Assembly (NCBI GenBank): GCA_050949825.1
Contig: JBMNGL010000013.1
Coordinates: 434,001 to 498,000 of the forward strand
Direction: 5' to 3'
Source of the DNA: DTU019 sp050949825
Lineage (GTDB): Bacteria > Bacillota > Syntrophomonadia > Syntrophomonadales > Syntrophomonadaceae
Length of the DNA: 64,000 bases
In this document: positions 55,459-62,274 of the stretch, in pieces
How the letters are laid out: every line of letters starts with the position of its first letter
Numbering within the stretch: position 1 is the first letter of the stretch
Translations under genes and position numbers: made by a program
The notes under the pieces: generated by a model
Databases searched by the model: none
What the model was told of the DNA's origin: nothing
What the model saw: the letters and a program-made list of their open reading frames with translations, nothing else

Positions 55459-55627
55459 GCTCCTAACAAAAAACTCCCTTATCGGGGTTTAAATCTAATT
55501 GATAATTTGTTACAATTACCATACCTTTGGGGGACGCTTCTGGTGCTTCTGTTGGAGCAGTTGCACATTTAACAGAGGCGTCTTTTCCTTTCCCTAAGAT
55601 ATGGTCATTATATCCAGCAATTCTCGG

Positions 55628-56773
55628 TCAGGCAATACCGTCAGCTTTTGGACGGTTTAGGTTGGCTGTAACACTACTATATTCAGTATTGGTTTTCAGC
55701 AGACGTTGAAAATCAATTTGATCATCTTTATGTACATAATCTAATATTGAATTATTCTCCCCAACCTCATCAGGCGAACTCATTAAATCACGGGCCTTGC
55801 TGTTAGCCATTATTATCTTCATATCTTTTATTAACAGAATAGAAATAATAGGAGTTTCAAAGATCGAATGGAAATATTTTTGAGTTCTTGTTAATTCATG
55901 ATTTAATTGATGATAGCGTTTTTGCACATCGTTCAATACCGTTAAGTTGGCAGTCATCTTATTTTCTAACTTTCTGTACTTTTTAAGCAAATACATTTCT
56001 TTTTCTTTTCTTTCGGTTATATCCTGTCCTACCGATTGTAATTCTACAAGATTACCATTTTCATCGAAAAAGCCTGTATCTCTCCATTGTTGCCACTTTA
56101 TTTCTCCATTGGCATCGATAACCCGATGATCATATACTATTGTGGGGTTTTGTACATTAATATTTTGGATTTGATTTAAAACATCTTCCTGATCTATACC
56201 GGGAATTAAGTCGATAAATTTCCTGCCAATCAATTCATCCTTGGTTCTGCCAAAAAAAAACGCATAAGCCTTGTTCACAAAAGTCAATGTCGTATCAGGA
56301 AGCCACCGGCAAATCAATTCTCTTTGATTCTCAATAATATCTTGATAGCGCAACTCTCTTAACTTTAATTGATGCTCCATCTGCACCTTCTCTGATATAT
56401 CGGTGCCAATACCTATGACGTATTTTACTTTATTTTGAATGTCAAGAACCGGGATATATCTAATAGTGAAACAATGATCTATTTTTCGGTAGTCCCTCCA
56501 GTTCAAGTCAAAGGCAATCTCTATTTTATGCAGATATACTTGTTGCATCTTCCTGATAAGCTCATCAGCAACTTCCTTTTCCAAAATTTCATCGACTCTT
56601 TTACCACAAATATCCTCCACCAATCCCAGGAATCCTTTATGCGCTATATTGGCAAACAGATAAATGCCCTCATAGAAGATAAAAATGTGCTCTTTCATAT
56701 GGTTTAATACCAGGCTATTTTTGCGTTGAAAGGCTTCAAAATTGATAATATGGTCATTTAATTGTTCATTCAT
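55628..56773 (-). pseudogene. PAS-domain sensor, 5' half of the split PAS-HD-GYP gene
   Basis: About 381 residues of three PAS domains: one near 1-110, one with IGIGTDISEKVQ, and a third (VGQDITERKEKEMYLL, then NSILDYVHKDDQIDF). It ends in 11 residues read into the element (NRPKADGIA). Its 3' half with HD-GYP is fused to the ATPase beyond the element. ATG 56773 with AGGTGG upstream. The original product would be a PAS-regulated cyclic-di-GMP phosphodiesterase. The truncated PAS array may still be made. Confidence 0.8.
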
Positions 56774-56830
56774 GTTATCCACCTGCAAAATTTGTTTTTG
56801 GGGCGTAAAAATGACCCTGTTGCTGTCCAA

Positions 56831-57088
56831 TTAAATAATTATACCTTAACATTTATTTTCTGACAATATAGGACTTGTTTGGGACTTGTATGTATTGTCA
56901 CTGAATCACCCCCCAATGAATTATCAAGCTTACGGATTCACCCTCCCGCCTATCATAGTAAAAAACCTTTGTGGCGCAGGATTTCTCATTGCTTGAGATG
57001 CGCACAAGTATGCCGGCAGGGCGCTGAAGAATGTGCACGGATGGTAATGATGAATTTTAAATCAATTTTCATCGCAGTTGTAAGATCC
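56831..57088. other. Gap between PAS gene and tungstate locus, nothing recognised
   Basis: Upstream of the PAS gene, a TATAAT-like element is seen near 56838. No gene-like frame with a ribosome site otherwise. Confidence 0.35.
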
Positions 57089-57119
57089 AAAAAACCCGGC
57101 ACCACAGTACCGGGTTTTT
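57089..57119 (-). terminator. Rho-independent terminator of the tup operon
   Basis: Stem AAACCCGG/CCGGGTTT with a loop of about ten bases and T-run TTTTTTGG on the minus strand, 32 bases past the second tupA stop. Confidence 0.88.
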
Positions 57120-57151
57120 GTTCTGTTCAATACCCTTATGGAAGATCTACC

Positions 57152-58042
57152 TTAGAGTTTTTTCCCCTCTGGGGAGTTGGGGAAAAACAAAGGTTCTCCA
57201 TATTTGTCTTTTCCGAATTCCTTGACAATTTGCTGGCCTTCGGCCGATACCAGCCAGGCTATGAAGTCGTTGGCTCCTTCTGCATTTATATCGGGGAATT
57301 TAGCTGGGTTTACGGGAATTAAGGTAATATAGTTGAGCAGCAGCTCATCGTTTTCTACCAGAACCTCCAGTTTAATCTTATCCTTGGTAGTTATGTAAGT
57401 AGCACGGTCTATAAGGGTGTAAGCCCTCTGCTCATCGGTATAGAGCAAAGTAGGTACATTTCCGCTGGCCCCTTTTTCATAAATACGGTACCAATCTCCG
57501 ACGGGCTTAATACCGGCTGCATCCCAGACCTCTATTTCCTTTACATTAGTCCCGGATTTATCGCCCCGGCTGATAAATAATGACTTGCTTTCAGCAATTT
57601 TTTTCAGTGCTGCAGTGGCGGATTTTTCGCCTTTAATGCCGGCAGGATCATCGGCCGGACCTACAATCACGAAATCATTGTACATGAAATCGATTCTCTC
57701 GGTGCCAAAGCCATCGGCAACAAATTTCTCTTCCAGGGACTTGGCATGAACCACAATCAGGTCCACACTGCCGCTTTCACCTATTTTTAAAGCTTGAGCA
57801 GTGCCTGCCCCTACATGGCGGACCCGAACCCCGGTTTTTTGTTCATAGGCATCCTCTAGAGCTCCTATAATGCCAGCATCAATTGGGCCAATAGTACTGG
57901 ACAAAAATACCTGTTTGATTTCCTTGGCGGGGGCTGTTGGTTGGCTGCATCCCTGAATAAGCAGCATACCCAGAAGCATCATTGCGACTAAACACCACAC
58001 CATACATTTATGTTTTCTCAATAATTTCACCCATCCTTTCAC
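57152..58042 (-). CDS. Second tungstate/molybdate-type substrate-binding lipoprotein (TupA-like)
   Basis: 296 residues. Lipoprotein signal with lipobox IQGC. The fold-2 binding motifs are seen: NDFVIVGPADDPAG and ISRGDKSGTN. The oxyanion-binding stretch is SSTIGPIDAG instead of the usual TTTSTQDSG. It is the last gene of the operon, after permease and ATPase, 7 bases behind the ATPase gene. A second TupA-like protein in the same operon suggests a different ligand or affinity. Confidence 0.85.
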   Translation of the reverse strand: MKGWVKLLRKHKCMVWCLVAMMLLGMLLIQGCSQPTAPAKEIKQVFLSSTIGPIDAGIIGALEDAYEQKTGVRVRHVGAGTAQALKIGESGSVDLIVVHAKSLEEKFVADGFGTERIDFMYNDFVIVGPADDPAGIKGEKSATAALKKIAESKSLFISRGDKSGTNVKEIEVWDAAGIKPVGDWYRIYEKGASGNVPTLLYTDEQRAYTLIDRATYITTKDKIKLEVLVENDELLLNYITLIPVNPAKFPDINAEGANDFIAWLVSAEGQQIVKEFGKDKYGEPLFFPNSPEGKKL

Positions 58043-58049
58043 ACTTGCT

Positions 58050-58736
58050 TCAACGATCAGGTACTCGGCGCTGAGCCACTTTCTCCTGATTCACTATTTC
58101 TCCGTCTTCCATGTAATAAATGGTGTCTGTCAGGGTAAGGGCCTCGCGCTTGTGATGGGATACCATCACCGTGGTTATCTTCTGTTGTCTTAATAACCCG
58201 GTGAGATCTTCCATCAATTCCTGTCTGGTGTCTTTATCCAGGTTGGAAAAGGGTTCATCAAAAAAAATAATTTCCGGCTGCAGGACCAGGGCCTGAGCAA
58301 TAGCCACCCGCTGGGCTTCGCCTCCCGAAAGAGACCTGGCCCGTTGCCGCGCCAGATGGGCGATGCTCAACTTTTCCAGCCAGGGTTCAACTTGCCTCTT
58401 TCTTTCTTTTCTCTTCATGTTGCGGAACTTCAGTCCTACTTCCACATTCTCCAGCACGGTTAAGTCCAGCATCATGGGCTTCTGAAAAACCATTGCCATT
58501 CTGCGGCGTAAATCGAGCAGGGTTTGCTCTTTGATTTTCTTGCCAAAAAGGTGAACAGTACCAGTAGTGGGTTCAAGCAATGTTGCCATAATCAACATGA
58601 GACTGCTTTTTCCCGCACCATTGGGGCCCATAAAACTGATAGCCTCCTCTGCTTCTACACAGAAATAAGGAATATTTAGTATTTTTCGTCCTCCCAAAAC
58701 CAGTGTCATGTCTTCTATTTCAATTACTTTGCTCAT
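58050..58736 (-). CDS. tupC: Tungstate ABC transporter ATP-binding protein TupC
   Basis: 228 residues from ATG 58736, which overlaps the tupB stop (ATGA). Walker A GPNGAGKSS, signature LSGGEAQR and Walker B IIFFDEPFSNLD. The order tupA-B-C matches TupABC. It energises tungstate import via TupB. Confidence 0.92.
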   Translation of the reverse strand: MSKVIEIEDMTLVLGGRKILNIPYFCVEAEEAISFMGPNGAGKSSLMLIMATLLEPTTGTVHLFGKKIKEQTLLDLRRRMAMVFQKPMMLDLTVLENVEVGLKFRNMKRKERKRQVEPWLEKLSIAHLARQRARSLSGGEAQRVAIAQALVLQPEIIFFDEPFSNLDKDTRQELMEDLTGLLRQQKITTVMVSHHKREALTLTDTIYYMEDGEIVNQEKVAQRRVPDR

Positions 58737-59431
58737 ACATTGCTTCTCCATTGCTGCAAAGTGGTTAATATGGCGGTTACACCATAAGCCAGGCAGAGCA
58801 ATAGTACACTTAAAGCGATGGCAACATCAAAATCACCTTTGGAAACTTCCATCACTGTGGCTGTAGTGAGCACTCTGGTCATGCCCTTAATGTTGCCCCC
58901 TACCATCATGGAAGCCCCTACTTCGGATACTACCCCGCCAAATCCCGCCATAACCGCCGCCAGGAGTCCCAATTTAGCTTCTTTGACCAGACTCCACAGC
59001 ATTTGCACCCGGTTGGCACCCAGTGATAGCAGCTGCATGCGCAACCGGGGGCTTATCTGCTGAATCGCAGCCAGTGTGAAACTGATAACAATGGGAGATG
59101 CAATTATCGCCTGAGCAGTAATGATGGCTGCCGGGGTATAGATTATATTCATAAATCCCAGCGGACCTGAGCGCCATAAAAAGATGCTGACCCACAGGCC
59201 AACTACAACCGGCGGCAGACCCATCCCAAAATTGCTGATGCTTACCAGGAAGTTGCGACCCGGGAAATGGCTTAAAGCTAAAATGGCACCCAGGGGAACA
59301 CCGATACAAACACTGATTAAGGTCGCTGTTCCAGACACTTTAAGGGTCAACCAGGTAACCGCTAAAACCTCCGGGTCCAATACCAATAGCATTTGAAAGG
59401 CCTTGACCAGACCATCCCATATCAGTTCCAC
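58733..59431 (-). CDS. tupB: Tungstate ABC transporter permease TupB
   Basis: 232 residues, about six hydrophobic segments, with the ABC import EAA-like loop GANRVQMLWSLVKEAKLG and first-half helices TWLTLKVSGTATLISVCIG. TupB homologues are of this length. The gene sits 31 bases after tupA. Confidence 0.92.
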   Translation of the reverse strand: MELIWDGLVKAFQMLLVLDPEVLAVTWLTLKVSGTATLISVCIGVPLGAILALSHFPGRNFLVSISNFGMGLPPVVVGLWVSIFLWRSGPLGFMNIIYTPAAIITAQAIIASPIVISFTLAAIQQISPRLRMQLLSLGANRVQMLWSLVKEAKLGLLAAVMAGFGGVVSEVGASMMVGGNIKGMTRVLTTATVMEVSKGDFDVAIALSVLLLCLAYGVTAILTTLQQWRSNV

Positions 59432-59462
59432 ATTATCACTCCAAACTGTTTGTCAACTTAAA

Positions 59463-60335
59463 TTATTTACCCAGATCAGCCTCGTTTTTGCCTGCATCAG
59501 GATAGAACAGCGGCTGTCCATATTTATCGACACCGAATTCGGAAATCATTTTTTGGGTATCAGGTGCGACCATAAATTCTACAAAGGCTTTTCCGCCGTC
59601 TGCATTAACCTTGGGGAATTTTTCCGGATTTACCTGCATGGTATGATAAATGTTCAGCAAGGCCTTCTCACCTTCCAGCAGGATAACCAGCTTCAGGTTC
59701 TTTTTCTGAGCCAAATAAGTAGCCCGGTCAGTGAGGGTATATGCATTCTTCTGTTCGGCTACATTAAGAGTCTGACCCATGCCCTGGCCGGTTTCTTGAT
59801 AGGTTTCTCCCACTGTAGGTGTAATTCCGGCAGCTTTCCACAAGTTCAGTTCCATCTTGTGGGTTCCAGATTTGTCGCCCCGGGAGATAAAGATGCTGCC
59901 CTTTTCATTGATCTTCTTCAAGGCCTCGGCAGCCGTCTTGGTGTCCTTGATCTGGGCAGGATCGTCTTCCGGTCCAATGATGATAAAATCGTTGTGCATA
60001 ACCAGTTGATAATTGATACCTACACCGCTATCCACCAGCTTCTTCTCATCTGCTGGGGCATGCACCAAAAGCACATCTGCCTCACCTTTTTCGCCCATGG
60101 CCAGGGCGGCACCGGTCCCTACAGCTATGGTCTTGACAACATAACCGGTTTGCTTTTCAAACTCAGGAAGCAAAGCGTCCAGTAAACCGCTGTCCTGAGT
60201 GCTGGTCGTAGTCGCCAGGATGACATCTTTGTTTTGCTCGGCTACCGGAGCGGGTTGTTCTTTGGCACAGCCTACCACGCTCAATAAGAATACCAACAGA
60301 ATTGCCAGGGGTAAATACTTCCTTCTGAAAATCAT
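59463..60335 (-). CDS. tupA: Tungstate-binding lipoprotein TupA
   Basis: 290 residues. Lipobox VVGC at the end of a hydrophobic signal. The binding signatures of TupA are present: ATTTSTQDSGLLDALLPEFE, NDFIIIGPEDDPA and FISRGDKSGTH. It delivers tungstate, and possibly molybdate, to TupBC. First gene of the operon, after a structured leader with a terminator (60402-60560). GGAGGGACTATA precedes the ATG. Confidence 0.93.
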   Translation of the reverse strand: MIFRRKYLPLAILLVFLLSVVGCAKEQPAPVAEQNKDVILATTTSTQDSGLLDALLPEFEKQTGYVVKTIAVGTGAALAMGEKGEADVLLVHAPADEKKLVDSGVGINYQLVMHNDFIIIGPEDDPAQIKDTKTAAEALKKINEKGSIFISRGDKSGTHKMELNLWKAAGITPTVGETYQETGQGMGQTLNVAEQKNAYTLTDRATYLAQKKNLKLVILLEGEKALLNIYHTMQVNPEKFPKVNADGGKAFVEFMVAPDTQKMISEFGVDKYGQPLFYPDAGKNEADLGK

Positions 60336-60401
60336 TATAGTCCCTCCTAAATTAGTTTAAATAAAAGACCTTTTTCCCTCCTCTCGCTTTGTTTTTAAAA
60401 C

Positions 60402-60445
60402 AAAAAAGATCGAACCCGCATTAGCATTATAAGGCGGTTTCGACC
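60402..60445 (-). terminator. Leader terminator ahead of tupA
   Basis: Stem GGTCGAAACCGC pairs with GCGGGTTCGATC (60434-60445 with 60408-60419), 12 bp with one mismatch, then TTTTTT. It lies about 70 bases upstream of tupA: a premature terminator typical of riboswitch expression platforms. Confidence 0.75.
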
Positions 60446-60560
60446 CATGAGATCCTAGCCCATTCGTTCTCCTTTCCAATGCGGGAGGCGCATCCGTTTC
60501 CGAATGCACCCATCGTCCCAATCTCCTTACCTTTTGGCTGTAGGTGACTGGGATCGGAGA
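60402..60560 (-). ncRNA. Structured 5' leader, candidate molybdenum/tungsten-cofactor riboswitch
   Basis: Transcribed toward tupA. CTCCGATCCCAG near the 5' end closes with CTAGGATC (60451-60458) as the outer stem; an inner hairpin GCATTCG-GAAA-CGGATGC (60490-60507) has a GNRA loop; the terminator follows. Position ahead of a tungstate importer and a terminator-type platform fit the Moco/Tuco class, but I cannot check the consensus. It could also be another metal- or cofactor-sensing RNA. Confidence 0.55.
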
Positions 60561-60885
60561 ATTTGTTCTCTATTTTTCTTCGACATAAAAACGATTTTCC
60601 CTGCTTTTATTTCTGATTTGTGCCCCTTTGCGCAACTCCGCCCGGCCAACCATCTACCTATCACCATGCTGCCCTAACTACGTACTGGCATACTTACCAG
60701 GACATAATATGAGGTTTTAGACTGACCATTTTGCGATATGCGATATTAATGGAAATAATATAGGGATGACAGCTATCTCTATCATATGTGAATCTAAAGA
60801 CAATATGTGAATTGAAAATGTGGTTAAATGAACCAACATTGGCTTATACTTTAGGTAGAATAATTTAAAGAGAGGATGGGATTCT
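60561..60885. other. Divergent intergenic region
   Basis: Contains the start of the tup leader transcript and the upstream of the 73-residue gene. A direct repeat ATATGTGAAT occurs at 60784 and 60803. No gene recognised. Confidence 0.4.
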
Positions 60886-61107
60886 ATGTCGAATGGGGTC
60901 ATTTTTGTAAGAGAACGGCGCAAGGTGCAACAAGGTGAAAAAAAACCCCGTTTTGCCGTGGTTGGCGTGGCAGGAATGGATTTAAAACTGCATGCCAAGC
61001 ATATTCGCCGCATGGAACTTGAACAGATGGCCAAGGTCTTAAAAGCGGAGATCATTTACCTGGAGTCAGGCAAGGATGACGAAGACGCGGATATTGATGA
61101 GGATTAA
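60886..61107 (+). CDS. Small conserved-context protein upstream of the Mo/W storage protein
   Basis: 73 residues, basic N-terminus (VRERRKVQQGEKKPRF), then VAGMDLKLHAKHIRRMELEQMAKVLKAEI and an acidic tail (DDEDADIDED). No cysteine. ATG follows GAGGATGG. It is 29 bases upstream of the storage-protein gene and probably co-transcribed, so it may be a partner or regulator. Family not recognised. Confidence 0.6.
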   Translation: MSNGVIFVRERRKVQQGEKKPRFAVVGVAGMDLKLHAKHIRRMELEQMAKVLKAEIIYLESGKDDEDADIDED

Positions 61108-61136
61108 GCAAACGATTAAGAAAGGCGGATGGGGCT

Positions 61137-61976
61137 GTGGCATTAATACGGGAGAGAGATAGCAAGAGATTACACATTAAAAGCAAGCTTATGGGCGAAT
61201 CATTGGTCAGCAAGAGTTTCCTGCAAACCCTGGAGTATAAAGAGCAATTCAGGGCCCTGCCTGATGTTAATATCCTTAAAATAGGCGGACAGAGCATTAC
61301 TGATATAGGAGCTCAGGCGGTGATTCCAGTTTTGGAGGAAATCGTGGCCAATGCCAGCAACCACAAAATGATTATTTCCACCGGGGGGGGCACCCGCTCC
61401 CGGCACGTTTATGCCATTGCCATGGAACTGGGCATGCCTACCGGGGTGATTTCTAAGCTGGGCCAAAGTGTGTCTGAGCAGAATGCCCTGATGATTTCAA
61501 CCCTGCTCATGCCCCATGGGGGCATCAAGGTGGGACATGACGATATACCGAAGTTAGCCGCCTATTTTACCCAGGGATGCATTCCCGTTATTCACGGCAT
61601 GCCCCCTTATGGCTATTGGGAGCACCTTCCTGAAGAAGGGCGCCTGCCCCCTAACCGCACTGATGTGGGCGCTTTTCTTCTGGCCGAGGTCATTGGCGCC
61701 AAACAGTGCATTTATATCAAAGATGTAGATGGCCTGTACAAGGACAACCCCAAATTGTATCCTGAGGCGGAATTTATTCCACGCATCGGAGTTCGAGCTT
61801 TGCAGGCCATGGATCTGGATGACCTGGTTATTGAATGGACGGTCCTGGATATGCTGGCTCGTTCCAGCAGCGTTAAACAGGTTCACATTATCAACGGCCT
61901 GAAACCGGGGAATATCACCAGGGCTCTTAATGGTGAACATGTGGGTACCATAGTTTTTAACGACGAGCAGGTTTGA
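61137..61976 (+). CDS. Molybdenum/tungsten storage protein-like amino-acid-kinase fold protein
   Basis: 279 residues. It resembles MosA/MosB of molybdenum storage: KIGGQSITDIGAQAVIP, STGGGTRSRHVYAIAMELG, RLPPNRTDVGAFLLAE, KDVDGLYKDNP, and a closing HIINGLKPGNITRALNGEHVG. Known MosAB stores polyoxomolybdate or tungstate in an ATP-dependent cage. It lies opposite the tungstate importer, so tungsten storage is a reasonable inference. Only one subunit gene is present. The GTG start has GGATGGGG ahead of it. UMP kinase is a less likely alternative. Confidence 0.82.
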   Translation: MALIRERDSKRLHIKSKLMGESLVSKSFLQTLEYKEQFRALPDVNILKIGGQSITDIGAQAVIPVLEEIVANASNHKMIISTGGGTRSRHVYAIAMELGMPTGVISKLGQSVSEQNALMISTLLMPHGGIKVGHDDIPKLAAYFTQGCIPVIHGMPPYGYWEHLPEEGRLPPNRTDVGAFLLAEVIGAKQCIYIKDVDGLYKDNPKLYPEAEFIPRIGVRALQAMDLDDLVIEWTVLDMLARSSSVKQVHIINGLKPGNITRALNGEHVGTIVFNDEQV

Positions 61977-62080
61977 GTCCTGAAGGGGCTATGGATCATG
62001 TGCATAGATGATATTGACCCTGTTATGCACAATCGATCCTATCCGGCTTTTCGCGGAAAAATTTATGATATAATTGAGTT

Positions 62081-62165
62081 GAGCTTGAAGATTAAGCTTT
62101 TTCCACCTTTGATTAAGGTGTGGTCTTTCCTGCCCGGATATCGTGGTGGAAAGACTTTTTGTTTT
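62081..62165 (+). ncRNA. Putative small RNA, copy B of a two-copy repeat
   Basis: -10 TATAAT (62069-62074, preceded by TGA), hairpin AGCTT/AAGCT near its start, CACCTT/AAGGTG stem in the middle, and final hairpin GTCTTTCC/GGAAAGAC (62123-62130 with 62148-62155) followed by TTTTTGTTTTGGTTTT. Highly similar to 50182-50266. It lies 105 bases after the storage-protein stop. Confidence 0.45.
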
Positions 62166-62274
62166 GGTTTTGTTGCACCCCCATCATGTCCGCTACCTTA
62201 ATAGGAGCAGATATTGCTGAATTCGGGGCGGCAAAACTGAATCTACCGGTTAACCATTGCATCCGGAGGGGAGA

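Larger units (their letters stand above)
53138..55657 (-). mobile_element. Insertion element splitting a PAS-HD-GYP gene
   Basis: About 2.5 kb carrying a DUF6431 protein, a DDE transposase and a truncated ExeA-like ATPase. The flanking PAS sequence is contiguous across it: ...SSVTANL at 55658 joins KTVQGFTYCSG at 53137. An imperfect 15-base repeat (CTAAACCGTCCAA vs CTTAAAACCGTTCAA) occurs at the two junctions. No terminal inverted repeat was found, and one end is inside the ATPase gene, so the element is probably truncated. Confidence 0.8.
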
